This document shows, piece by piece, positions 50,981-63,277 of a DNA stretch of 64,000 nucleotides (within the stretch, counting starts at the first letter, position 1; every line of letters begins with the position of its first letter). This stretch comes from Callipepla californica brunnescens. Its lineage: Eukaryota > Chordata > Aves > Galliformes > Odontophoridae. Location of the stretch: NCBI GenBank assembly GCA_023055505.1, contig JALIRH010000141.1, positions 1 through 64,000 on the forward strand, read 5' to 3'. The position numbers and the translations under genes are program-made. The notes below the pieces were generated by a model. It did not search any database. It had not been told where the DNA came from and saw only the letters and a program-made list of their open reading frames with translations.

Positions 50981-52789
50981 CAAACCCAATCCAAACCCCA
51001 AACCTACTCCTATTCCTAAACCTTATCTTAACCCTAAACCAAACCCAAACCCAAGGCCCTCCCCTTCTCTCAGCCTAACACTCAAACTAACCTAAACCCG
51101 AAACTAACCCTACATTTATCCTAATCTTATCCATATTCTAAGGCCTAACCCTACTCTGACCAGAAAGCTCATGTTGTCTAAAATCTACCCCTTACCTAAA
51201 ACCTAAATCGACAAAAAAACCTAACCCGAAACCTCAACCTAACTCTTCTCCTAACTAGAACACCAGCACTTCACCTTACCCTAACTGGAAACCTAGGACT
51301 AAATCCTTACCTTGTCCAGAACCCTATTCCTAACCCAAACCAGAATTCTAACCTCTACCCTAACCAAAACCCTTCCCCTAAACCTAAACCTAATGCTACC
51401 CTCAACCAAACCCTAGCCCTAAATCCTACCCTAAAACCAACACCACGTTTAAGCTCAAACCTCAAGCCTCAAAGAAAGCATCAGATTACCGCAGATCTCA
51501 CCTAACACTAACCCCAATCCAATCCCTACTACTAACCCCAAACCCAATCCAAACACCAAAACTATTCCTATTCCTAAACCTAACACTAAGCCAGAACCAA
51601 ACCCAAGGCCTACCCCTTCTCTCAGCCTGACACTCAAACTAACCTAGACCTGAACGCAACGCTAAATCAAATACTAAAACTCACCCTTAGCCAAGGCCCT
51701 TTTAGGACCCTTCCCTGGTCCTAAAACTAAAGAGAACCCTACCCCCTTCCACTAAACCTTCATCTACATCCCTAACCCTTACCCTAAACCTAAATCTACA
51801 CCAAAACCTAACCCTAACCCTAACATGTCTTCTAACTGTAAAACTAACGCTTCACCTAACCCGAACTGAAACCCCAGGACTAAACCTTACCTAACACCTA
51901 GCTATATTCCTAACCCTATCCTGAAACCTAACGTTAACCCTAACCCTAAAAACAACTTGGAACCAAACCCTAACCCTAACCTAACCCTTATCAGAACCCT
52001 AAATCTAATCCTAACCGTTACCTCAATTGAACTCCAATTCTTCCTGAAATCTAAATGGGACCTTCAAACCAACCCCAGATTGAAGCCCAACCCTAAACCT
52101 AACACAAAGCATTAGATTACCACAGCCATCACCTAACTCTAACCCCAGCCTTAACGCTAATACTATCCCAAACACTATTCCAATTCCTAAACCCAACACA
52201 AACCCAAAAACACAAAGCCTACAATTCTCACAGCCTAACACTGAAAGGAAACCTAAATCTTACCCTAACTCTAAAACTAATCCAAAGCATGACCACAATT
52301 TAAACTCTAAATCTACCTTCAAACTAAAGCTGACCCTAACACCAACCTCAAGTAAAAGCCCAACCCTAAGCCTAACACAAAGCATTAGATTACCACAACG
52401 CTCACCTAACTTCTAACCCCCACCCTAACACTAATACTAAAGCAATCAGATTCCAAATACTAACCCAATTCCTATTCTGAAACCCAAAACTATTCCAAAA
52501 ACAAACCCAAGGCCTAACCTTTCTCTCACCCTAACAATCAAAGAAAACCTATTCCTAAACCTAATCCTAAATCTAGTCCTAACCCTAACCCTCACCCTTA
52601 ATCTAACCCCAACCCCCACCCAGAAGCTAACACTTAGCATTGTACAATACCTAAACGTACCCCTAATCCTTATCACTAAACCTAAAAGGAACCTGAAACA
52701 TAGTGCTAAATCCGAACCCTAACCCTGAAGACTAACGCTAACAATGAACCAATTCCTATACCTTTTCCTTCCTCCAAATTGAATCCTAG

Positions 52790-54283
52790 CACTAACCCTA
52801 ACCCTACATTAACCCTATCCTAACCCTAACCCTAACCCTAGCCCTAAACTACATTAACCCTAACCCTAACCCTAGCCCTAACCTAACTCTAACCCTAACC
52901 CTAACCCTAAACCTAATGCTAACCCTTACCCTACCCTAACCCTAACCCTACCATACCCTAACCCTAACCTACCCTAACACTAACCCTAACCCTAACCCTA
53001 ATTCCTAACCCTTACCTTAACTGTATCACAATCCCTATCCTAATTCTTACCCTAACCCTAACCCTTACCTAACCCTAACCCTAACCCTAACCCTAACTCT
53101 AACCTTAACCCTAACCCTAACCCTAACCTAACACTAACCCTAATCCTAACCCTAACCCTAACTCTAATTCCTAACCCTTACCTTAACTGTATCACAATCC
53201 CTATCCTAATTCTTACCTTAACCCTAACCCTTACCTAACCCTAACCCTAACCCTAACCCTAACCCTAACCCCAACCCTAACCTAACCCTAACCTAACCCT
53301 AACCCTAACCGTAACCCTAACCTAACCCTAACCCTAACCCTAACCCTAACCTCAACCCTAACCCTAACTCTAACCTTAACCCTAAACCTAACAATAAATT
53401 TAACCCTAACACTAACACTAACACTAACCCTAATTTTACCATAACCCTAAGCATACCCTAAGCATACCCTAACCCTAACCCTAACCCTAACCCCAACCCT
53501 AACCTAACCCTAACCCTAACCCTACCCTAACCCTAACCCTAACCCTAACCCTAACCCTAACAATAAATTTAACCTTAACCCTAACCCTAACCCTAACCCT
53601 ACCCTAACCCTAACCCTAACCCTAACCCTAACCCTAACCCTAGCCCTACCCTAACCCTAACCCTAACCCTAGCCTAACCCAAACCCTAACCCTAACCCTA
53701 CCCTAACCCTAACCCTAACCCTAACCCTACCCCTAACCCTACTTTACCCTAACCCTAATCCTAACACTAACTCTAACTTTATTCCTTACCCTAACACTAA
53801 TCCAATCCCGAACCCTAACCCTAATCCTAGCCCTAACTCTAACTTTATTCGTAACCCTACCCCTAATCCAAACAATAACCCTTACCCTAATCAAACCCTA
53901 TCCCTATTCCTAACCCTTACCCTAACCGTATCACAATCCCTATCCTAACTCTTACCATAACCCAAACCCTAACCTAACCCTAACCCTAACCCTAACCCTA
54001 TCCCTAACCCTTACCCTAACCCTAACCCTACCCTAACCTTAACTCTACCCTAACCGTATCCCTACCCTAACCCTAACCCTAATCCTAGCCCTTACTCTAT
54101 CTTTAGTCCTAACCCTACCCCTGATCCAAACACTAACCCTAACCTTAATGTAACCCTAACCCTATTCCTAACCCTTACCCTAACTGTATCCCATTCCCTA
54201 TCCTAACTCTTACCATAACCCTAACCCTGATGCTAATGCTAACCCTAACCCTGAATCTAACCCTTACCCTAACCCTATCCCTT
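52790..54283 (-). repeat. CCCTAA telomeric block, unit 10 (1494 bp)
   Basis: Shortest complete block; very close to unit 9. A private T replaces A in CTCTATCTTTAG near 54099. Confidence 0.95.
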
Positions 54284-54534
54284 ACCCAGAAGCTAACACT
54301 TAGCGTTGTACAATACCTAACCGTACCCTAACCCTATCCCTAAACCTAAAAGGAACCCAAACTCTAACCCTAAATCTGTCCCTGAGCCTAACCTTCAACC
54401 TTACCCTAACCTTAACCCTAACCCTGTTCCATTCTCTAAACATATCTGTAAGCATTACCTTCATCCTAACTCGAACTCTACCCTAACCCTATCCCTTTGA
54501 CCCCAACACAAAACCCAGATTGAGCCTGACCCTA

Positions 54535-54542
54535 ACCTAGGT
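54535..54542. other. Polarity switch point, units 10/11 (type C)
   Basis: ACCTAGGT with AGCATCAAG. Confidence 0.88.
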
Positions 54543-56027
54543 AGCATCAAGTGTATGTAGGGTGAATTTGAGTTTTAGGGTCAAAGTTAAATTGTTAGTT
54601 TTAGGGTTAGGGTGAAGGATTGCTTTAGTTCTAGTATTAGGGTGTTTGGGGTTAGGGTTAGGGTAAGGATTTGGGGGTGGATTAGGTTTAGGGTCAGGTT
54701 TGGGGGAGTTTTGGGGTTAGGGTTAGATTTAGGATTAGGGTTAGCAAAAAAGTTGTTTTAGTTTTAGTTTAGGTTAGTGCTAGGATTAGGTTGAGTGTTC
54801 TTGTGAAGTTTAGGTTTAGGGTTAGGTTTAGGTTTAGATTGAGGTTTAGGGTAAGGAGTAGGGTTCATTTGACTTTTAGGGTCAGAGTAGAGTTAAGTCG
54901 TGTTAGGGTTAAGGTTAAGAACAGGATTCAGATTCCAATTAGGTTTTGGGTTCCTACTAGGGATAGGCCTCAAATTAGTGTTAAGGTTAGGGTTAGGGTT
55001 AGGTATAGGGAAAGGGTTAGTGTTAAGGCCAGGGCAAGTGTATGGTTTAGGGTAAAGATTGGATTTAGGGTTAGGTTTAGATGTAGGTTTGGTTTGATCG
55101 TTAGGGTGTGAGAAGGCACCGGCCTTGGATTTCATTTGGAGATTGGGTAAGGTTTAGGAATAGGAATAACATTGGTGTTTAAAAGATGATTAGTGTTAGT
55201 ATTAGGGATAGGGTTACGGTTAGAGTTTAGTTAGGGTTGTTAGTTTTAGAGTGAGGGATAGGGGTATGGTTTGGTCTAGTACTTGGGTTAGGGTTTGGGA
55301 TAGTCCTAGCATTAGTGTTAGGGTTAGGGTTCCGTTAGGGTTGTGGTAATCTGATGCTAGGTGTCGGGATTAGGGTTGTGCTTAAATGTGGGTTTGGTTT
55401 GAGGGTCAGAGTTAGGGTTAGGGGAGAGTTAGAATTAGGGTAAGAGTTAGGATTAGGTTTAGGATTAGGATAAAGATTAGGTTAGGATTAGTGTTGGCTT
55501 TAGGGTTGTGTCTGGGAGAAGGGTTAGTGTTAGGGATAGACTTAGGGTAAGAGTAAGTGTTAGGAATAGGCATAGGTTTTGGGAAAGTTTCAGAGTTTGG
55601 ACTGGATTTATGATTAGGGTTAGGGACAAAGATTTTTTGAGATTTGTGATTAGATTTAGGGAGAAAAGTAGGCTGACTTGTGGTGTTAGCAGTAGGTTTA
55701 GGTTCAGGTTTAGGATTCCATTTGTATTTATTGATCGAGGTTGGGTTAGTTGGAGTGTAAAGGTCAGAGTAGGGTTAGGCCTTGGGATAGGGTTAAGGTT
55801 TGGAATAGGATTAGGATTCAAATGATGTTACGGGTTGGTGTTAGGGTTAGGGAAAGGTTAGGATCAGGGTTGAGGTCAGGGTTAGGTATAGGAAAAGGGT
55901 TAGTGTTAGGGCTAGGGCAATTGGAAGGGTTAGGCTTAGGCTTAGATATTAGGGTTAGGTTTAGGCGGAGGTTTGGTTGGAGTGTCAGGGTGAGAGAAGG
56001 GGTAGGCCTGGGGTTTGGTTTTGGGTT

Positions 56028-56216
56028 ACATCATACAAATCATCACATACATTAGCTGGGGTGGGAGGTGCAAGGAACAGCCAGCAAAGTGCTGAGTTCA
56101 TTCCAATCAGAGGACCTGAAGATCGGGTAGCTACTATCAAACCGTTTGTGTTGCCAATTCCGATGATATTTATGGGGCCCTGATGTTATGGTTCAGTGGG
56201 GAGTCACTATCAAGTC
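56028..56216. other. 189-bp core, unit 11
   Basis: A allele. GGTTGGAGTG upstream restores the TTG-initiated frame (55977-56183) seen in unit 1. Confidence 0.92.
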
Positions 56217-58018
56217 CAAACCCAATCCAAACCCCAAACCTACTCCTATTCCTAAACCTTATCTTAACCCTAAACCAAACCCAAACCCAAGGCCCTCCCC
56301 TTCTCTCAGCCTAACACTCAAACTAACCTAAACCCGAAACTAACCCTACATTTATCCTAATCTTATCCATATTCTAAGGCCTAACCCTACTCTGACCAGA
56401 AAGCTCATGTTGTCTAAAATCTACCCCTTACCTAAAACCTAAATCGACAAAAAAACCTAACCCGAAACCTCAACCTAACTCTTCTCCTAACTAGAACACC
56501 AGCACTTCACCTTACCCTAACTGGAAACCTAGGACTAAATCCTTACCTTGTCCAGAACCCTATTCCTAACCCAAACCAGAATTCTAACCTCTACCCTAAC
56601 CAAAACCCTTCCCCTAAACCTAAACCTAATGCTACCCTCAACCAAACCCTAGCCCTAAATCCTACCCTAAAACCAACACCACGTTTAAGCTCAAACCTCA
56701 AGCCTCAAAGAAAGCATCAGATTACCGCAGATCTCACCTAACACTAACCCCAATCCAATCCCTACTACTAACCCCAAACCCAATCCAAACACCAAAACTA
56801 TTCCTATTCCTAAACCTAACACTAAGCCAGAACCAAACCCAAGGCCTACCCCTTCTCTCAGCCTGACACTCAAACTAACCTAGACCTGAACGCAACGCTA
56901 AATCAAATACTAAAACTCACCCTTAGCCAAGGCCCTTTTAGGACCCTTCCCTGGTCCTAAAACTAAAGAGAACCCTACCCCTTCCACTAAACCTTCATCT
57001 ACATCCCTAACCCTTACCCTAAACCTAAATCTACACCAAAACCTAACCCTAACCCTAACATGTCTTCTAACTGTAAAACTAACGCTTCACCTAACCCGAA
57101 CTGAAACCCCAGGACTAAACCTTACCTAACACCTAGCTATATTCCTAACCCTATCCTGAAACCTAACGTTAACCCTAACCCTAAAAACAACTTGGAACCA
57201 AACCCTAACCCTAACCTAACCCTTATCAGAACCCTAAATCTAATCCTAACCGTTACCTCAATTTAACTCCAATTCTTCCTGAAATCTAAATGGGACCTTC
57301 AAACCAACCCCAGATTGAAGCCCAACCCTAAACCTAACACAAAGCATTAGATTACCACAGCCATCACCTAACTCTAACCCCAGCCTTAACGCTAATACTA
57401 TCCCAAACACTATTCCAATTCCTAAACCCAACACAAACCCAAAAACACAAAGCCTACAATTCTCACAGCCTAACACTGAAAGGAAACCTAAATCTTACCC
57501 TAACTCTAAAACTAATCCAAAGCATGACCACAATTTAAACTCTAAATCTACCTTCAAACTAAAGCTGACCCTAACACCAACCTCAAGCCCAACCCTAAGC
57601 CTAACACAAAGCATTAGATTACCACAACGCTCACCTAACTTCTAACCCCCACCCTAACACTAATACTAAAGCAATCAGATTCCAAATACTAACCCAATTC
57701 CTATTCTGAAACCCAAAACTATTCCAAAAACAAACCCAAGGCCTAACCTTTCTCTCACCCTAACAATCAAAGAAAACCTATTCCTAAACCTAATCCTAAA
57801 TCTAGTCCTAACCCTAACCCTCACCCTTAATCTAACCCCAACCCCCACCCAGAAGCTAACACTTAGCATTGTACAATACCTAAACGTACCCCTAATCCTT
57901 ATCACTAAACCTAAAAGGAACCTGAAACATAGTGCTAAATCCGAACCCTAACCCTGAAGACTAACGCTAACAATGAACCAATTCCTATACCTTTTCCTTC
58001 CTCCAAATTGATTCCTAG

Positions 58019-59542
58019 CACTAACCCTAACCCTACTTTAACCCTATCCTAACCCTAACCCTAACCCTAGCCCTAAACTACATTAACCCTAACCCTAACC
58101 CTAGCCCTAACCTAACTCTAACCCTAACCCTAACCCTAAACCTAATGCTAACCCTTACCCTACCCTAACCCTAACCCTACCATACCCTAACCCTAACCTA
58201 CCCTAACACTAACCCTAACCCTAACCCTAATTCCTAACCCTTACCTTAACTGTATCACAATCCCTATCCTAATTCTTACCCTAACCCTAACCCTTACCTA
58301 ACCCTAACCCTAACCCTAACCCTAACTCTAACCTTAACCCTAACCCTAACCCTAACCTAACACTAACCCTAATCCTAACCCTAACCCTAACTCTAATTCC
58401 TAACCCTTACCTTAACTGTATCACAATCCCTATCCTAATTCTTACCTTAACCCTAACCCTTACCTAACCCTAACCCTAACCCTAACCCTAACCCTAACCC
58501 CAACCCTAACCTAACCCTAACCTAACCCTAACCCTAACCGTAACCCTAACCTAACCCTAACCCTAACCCTAACCCTAACCCTAACCTCAACCCTAACCCT
58601 AACTCTAACCTTAACCCTAAACCTAACAATAAATTTAACCCTAACACTAACACTAACACTAACCCTAATTTTACCATAACCCTAAGCATACCCTAAGCAT
58701 ACCCTAACCCTAACCCTAACCCTAACCCCAACCCTAACCTAACCCTAACCCTAACCCTAACCCTACCCTAACCCTAACCCTAACCCTAACCCTAACCCTA
58801 ACAATAAATTTAACCTTAACCCTAACCCTAACCCTAACCCTACCCTAACCCTAACCCTAACCCTAACCCTAACCCTAACCCTAACCCTAGCCCTACCCTA
58901 ACCCTAACCCTAACCCTAACCCTAACCCTAACCCTAACCCTAGCCTAACCCAAACCCTAACCCTACCCTAACCCTAACCCTAACCCTACCCCTAACCCTA
59001 CTTTACCCTAACCCTAATCCTAACACTAACTCTAACTTTATTCCTTACCCTAACACTAATCCAATCCCGAACCCTAACCCTAATCCTAGCCCTAACTCTA
59101 ACTTTATTCGTAACCCTACCCCTAATCCAAACAATAACCCTTACCCTAATCAAACCCTATCCCTATTCCTAACCCTTACCCTAACCGTATCACAATCCCT
59201 ATCCTAACTCTTACCATAACCCAAACCCTAACCTAACCCTAACCCTAACCCTAACCCTATCCCTAACCCTTACCCTAACCCTAACCCTACCCTAACCTTA
59301 ACTCTACCCTAACCGTATCCCTACCCTAACCCTAACCCTAATCCTAGCCCTTACTCTAACTTTAGTCCTAACCCTACCCCTGATCCAAACACTAACCCTA
59401 ACCTTAATGTAACCCTAACCCTATTCCTAACCCTTACCCTAACTGTATCCCATTCCCTATCCTAACTCTTACCATAACCCTAACCCTGATGCTAATGCTA
59501 ACCCTAACCCTGAATCTAACCCTTACCCTAACCCTATCCCTT
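58019..59542 (-). repeat. CCCTAA telomeric block, unit 11 (1524 bp)
   Basis: Starts like unit 8 (CCCTACTTTAACC) but carries the doubled CCCTAAGCATA of units 9 and 10 (about 58680-58702), a mosaic within one block. Confidence 0.95.
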
Positions 59543-59793
59543 ACCCAGAAGCTAACACTTAGCGTTGTACAATACCTAACCGTACCCTAACCCTATCCCT
59601 AAACCTAAAAGGAACCCAAACTCTAACCCTAAATCTGTCCCTGAGCCTAACCTTCAACCTTACCCTAACCTTAACCCTAACCCTGTTCCATTCTCTAAAC
59701 ATATCTGTAAGCATTACCTTCATCCTAACTCGAACTCTACCCTAACCCTATCCCTTTGACCCCAACACAAAACCCAGATTGAGCCTGACCCTA

Positions 59794-59801
59794 ACCTAGG
59801 T
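59794..59801. other. Polarity switch point, units 11/12 (type C)
   Basis: ACCTAGGT with AGCATCAAG, matching the junction to its left, as expected if units 11 and 12 are recent duplicates. Confidence 0.88.
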
Positions 59802-61286
59802 AGCATCAAGTGTATGTAGGGTGAATTTGAGTTTTAGGGTCAAAGTTAAATTGTTAGTTTTAGGGTTAGGGTGAAGGATTGCTTTAGTTCTAGTATTAGG
59901 GTGTTTGGGGTTAGGGTTAGGGTAAGGATTTGGGGGTGGATTAGGTTTAGGGTCAGGTTTGGGGGAGTTTTGGGGTTAGGGTTAGATTTAGGATTAGGGT
60001 TAGCAAAAAAGTTGTTTTAGTTTTAGTTTAGGTTAGTGCTAGGATTAGGTTGAGTGTTCTTGTGAAGTTTAGGTTTAGGGTTAGGTTTAGGTTTAGATTG
60101 AGGTTTAGGGTAAGGAGTAGGGTTCATTTGACTTTTAGGGTCAGAGTAGAGTTAAGTCGTGTTAGGGTTAAGGTTAAGAACAGGATTCAGATTCCAATTA
60201 GGTTTTGGGTTCCTACTAGGGATAGGCCTCAAATTAGTGTTAAGGTTAGGGTTAGGGTTAGGTATAGGGAAAGGGTTAGTGTTAAGGCCAGGGCAAGTGT
60301 ATGGTTTAGGGTAAAGATTGGATTTAGGGTTAGGTTTAGATGTAGGTTTGGTTTGATCGTTAGGGTGTGAGAAGGCACCGGCCTTGGATTTCATTTGGAG
60401 ATTGGGTAAGGTTTAGGAATAGGAATAACATTGGTGTTTAAAAGATGATTAGTGTTAGTATTAGGGATAGGGTTACGGTTAGAGTTTAGTTAGGGTTGTT
60501 AGTTTTAGAGTGAGGGATAGGGGTATGGTTTGGTCTAGTACTTGGGTTAGGGTTTGGGATAGTCCTAGCATTAGTGTTAGGGTTAGGGTTCCGTTAGGGT
60601 TGTGGTAATCTGATGCTAGGTGTCGGGATTAGGGTTGTGCTTAAATGTGGGTTTGGTTTGAGGGTCAGAGTTAGGGTTAGGGGAGAGTTAGAATTAGGGT
60701 AAGAGTTAGGATTAGGTTTAGGATTAGGATAAAGATTAGGTTAGGATTAGTGTTGGCTTTAGGGTTGTGTCTGGGAGAAGGGTTAGTGTTAGGGATAGAC
60801 TTAGGGTAAGAGTAAGTGTTAGGAATAGGCATAGGTTTTGGGAAAGTTTCAGAGTTTGGACTGGATTTATGATTAGGGTTAGGGACAAAGATTTTTTGAG
60901 ATTTGTGATTAGATTTAGGGAGAAAAGTAGGCTGACTTGTGGTGTTAGCAGTAGGTTTAGGTTCAGGTTTAGGATTCCATTTGTATTTATTGATCGAGGT
61001 TGGGTTAGTTGGAGTGTAAAGGTCAGAGTAGGGTTAGGCCTTGGGATAGGGTTAAGGTTTGGAATAGGATTAGGATTCAAATGATGTTACGGGTTGGTGT
61101 TAGGGTTAGGGAAAGGTTAGGATCAGGGTTGAGGTCAGGGTTAGGTATAGGAAAAGGGTTAGTGTTAGGGCTAGGGCAATTGGAAGGGTTAGGCTTAGGC
61201 TTAGATATTAGGGTTAGGTTTAGGCGGAGGTTTGGTTGGAGTGTCAGGGTGAGAGAAGGGGTAGGCCTGGGGTTTGGTTTTGGGTT

Positions 61287-61475
61287 ACATCATACAAATC
61301 ATCACATACATTAGCTGGGGTGGGAGGTGCAAGGAACAGCCAGCAAAGTGCTGAGTTCATTCCAATCAGAGGACCTGAAGATCGGGTAGCTACTATCAAA
61401 CCGTTTGTGTTGCCAATTCCGATGATATTTATGGGGCCCTGATGTTATGGTTCAGTGGGGAGTCACTATCAAGTC
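61287..61475. other. 189-bp core, unit 12
   Basis: A allele, with the same upstream GGTTGGAGTG as unit 11 (frame 61236-61442). Confidence 0.92.
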
Positions 61476-63277
61476 CAAACCCAATCCAAACCCCAAACCT
61501 ACTCCTATTCCTAAACCTTATCTTAACCCTAAACCAAACCCAAACCCAAGGCCCTCCCCTTCTCTCAGCCTAACACTCAAACTAACCTAAACCCGAAACT
61601 AACCCTACATTTATCCTAATCTTATCCATATTCTAAGGCCTAACCCTACTCTGACCAGAAAGCTCATGTTGTCTAAAATCTACCCCTTACCTAAAACCTA
61701 AATCGACAAAAAAACCTAACCCGAAACCTCAACCTAACTCTTCTCCTAACTAGAACACCAGCACTTCACCTTACCCTAACTGGAAACCTAGGACTAAATC
61801 CTTACCTTGTCCAGAACCCTATTCCTAACCCAAACCAGAATTCTAACCTCTACCCTAACCAAAACCCTTCCCCTAAACCTAAACCTAATGCTACCCTCAA
61901 CCAAACCCTAGCCCTAAATCCTACCCTAAAACCAACACCACGTTTAAGCTCAAACCTCAAGCCTCAAAGAAAGCATCAGATTACCGCAGATCTCACCTAA
62001 CACTAACCCCAATCCAATCCCTACTACTAACCCCAAACCCAATCCAAACACCAAAACTATTCCTATTCCTAAACCTAACACTAAGCCAGAACCAAACCCA
62101 AGGCCTACCCCTTCTCTCAGCCTGACACTCAAACTAACCTAGACCTGAACGCAACGCTAAATCAAATACTAAAACTCACCCTTAGCCAAGGCCCTTTTAG
62201 GACCCTTCCCTGGTCCTAAAACTAAAGAGAACCCTACCCCTTCCACTAAACCTTCATCTACATCCCTAACCCTTACCCTAAACCTAAATCTATACCAAAA
62301 CCTAACCCTAACCCTAACATGTCTTCTAACTGTAAAACTAACGCTTCACCTAACCCGAAGTGAAACCCCAGGACTAAACCTTACCTAACACCTAGCTATA
62401 TTCCTAACCCTATCCTGAAACCTAACGTTAACCCTAACCCTAAAAACAACTTGGAACCAAACCCTAACCCTAACCTAACCCTTATCAGAACCCTAAATCT
62501 AATCCTAACCGTTACCTCAATTGAACTCCAATTCTTCCTGAAATCTAAATGGGACCTTCAAACCAACCCCAGATTGAAGCCCAACCCTAAACCTAACACA
62601 AAGCATTAGATTACCACAGCCATCACCTAACTCTAACCCCAGCCTTAACGCTAATACTATCCCAAACACTATTCCAATTCCTAAACCCAACACAAACCCA
62701 AAAACACAAAGCCTACAATTCTCACAGCCTAACACTGAAAGGAAACCTAAATCTTACCCTAACTCTAAAACTAATCCAAAGCATGACCACAATTTAAACT
62801 CTAAATCTACCTTCAAACTAAAGCTGACCCTAACACCAACCTCAAGCCCAACCCTAAGCCTAACACAAAGCATTAGATTACCACAACGCTCACCTAACTT
62901 CTAACCCCCACCCTAACACTAATACTAAAGCAATCAGATTCCAAATACTAACCCAATTCCTATTCTGAAACCCAAAACTATTCCAAAAACAAACCCAAGG
63001 CCTAACCTTTCTCTCACCCTAACAATCAAAGAAAACCTATTCCTAAACCTAATCCTAAATCTAGTCCTAACCCTAACCCTCACCCTTAATCTAACCCCAA
63101 CCCCCACCCAGAAGCTAACACTTAGCATTGTACAATACCTAAACGTACCCCTAATCCTTATCACTAAACCTAAAAGGAACATGAAACATAGTGCTAAATC
63201 CGAACCCTAACCCTGAAGACTAACGCTAACAATGAACCAATTCCTATACCTTTTCCTTCCTCCAAATTGATTCCTAG

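Larger units (their letters stand above)
49297..54538. repeat. Unit 10 (5242 bp, shortest complete unit)
   Basis: Core 50792-50980, CCCTAA block 52790-54283 (1494 bases, the shortest). One extra C near 51740 gives a non-block length of 3748. The distal half pairs with unit 9 (TTGAATCCTAGC, TAAAAG present, doubled CCCTAAGCATA near 53446). The start has GTTGTAGTATT, as in units 3 and 6. Confidence 0.96.
54539..59797. repeat. Unit 11 (5259 bp)
   Basis: Core 56028-56216, CCCTAA block 58019-59542. A 6-bp deletion in the GTTTAG run of the G-rich arm (near 55695), with GGTTCAGG beside it, is shared only with unit 12. GGTTGGAGTG before the core is shared with units 1 and 12. CAATTTAACTCC near 57263 is shared only with unit 4. 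With both 6-bp segments missing, the non-block part is 3735 bases. Confidence 0.96.

Noticed and set aside
6350..60370. Period as an assembly collapse or expansion artefact
   Set aside because: Units differ by private substitutions and by block length, so they are not simple copies of one read set. The 16.8-kb duplication alone still deserves a long-read check.
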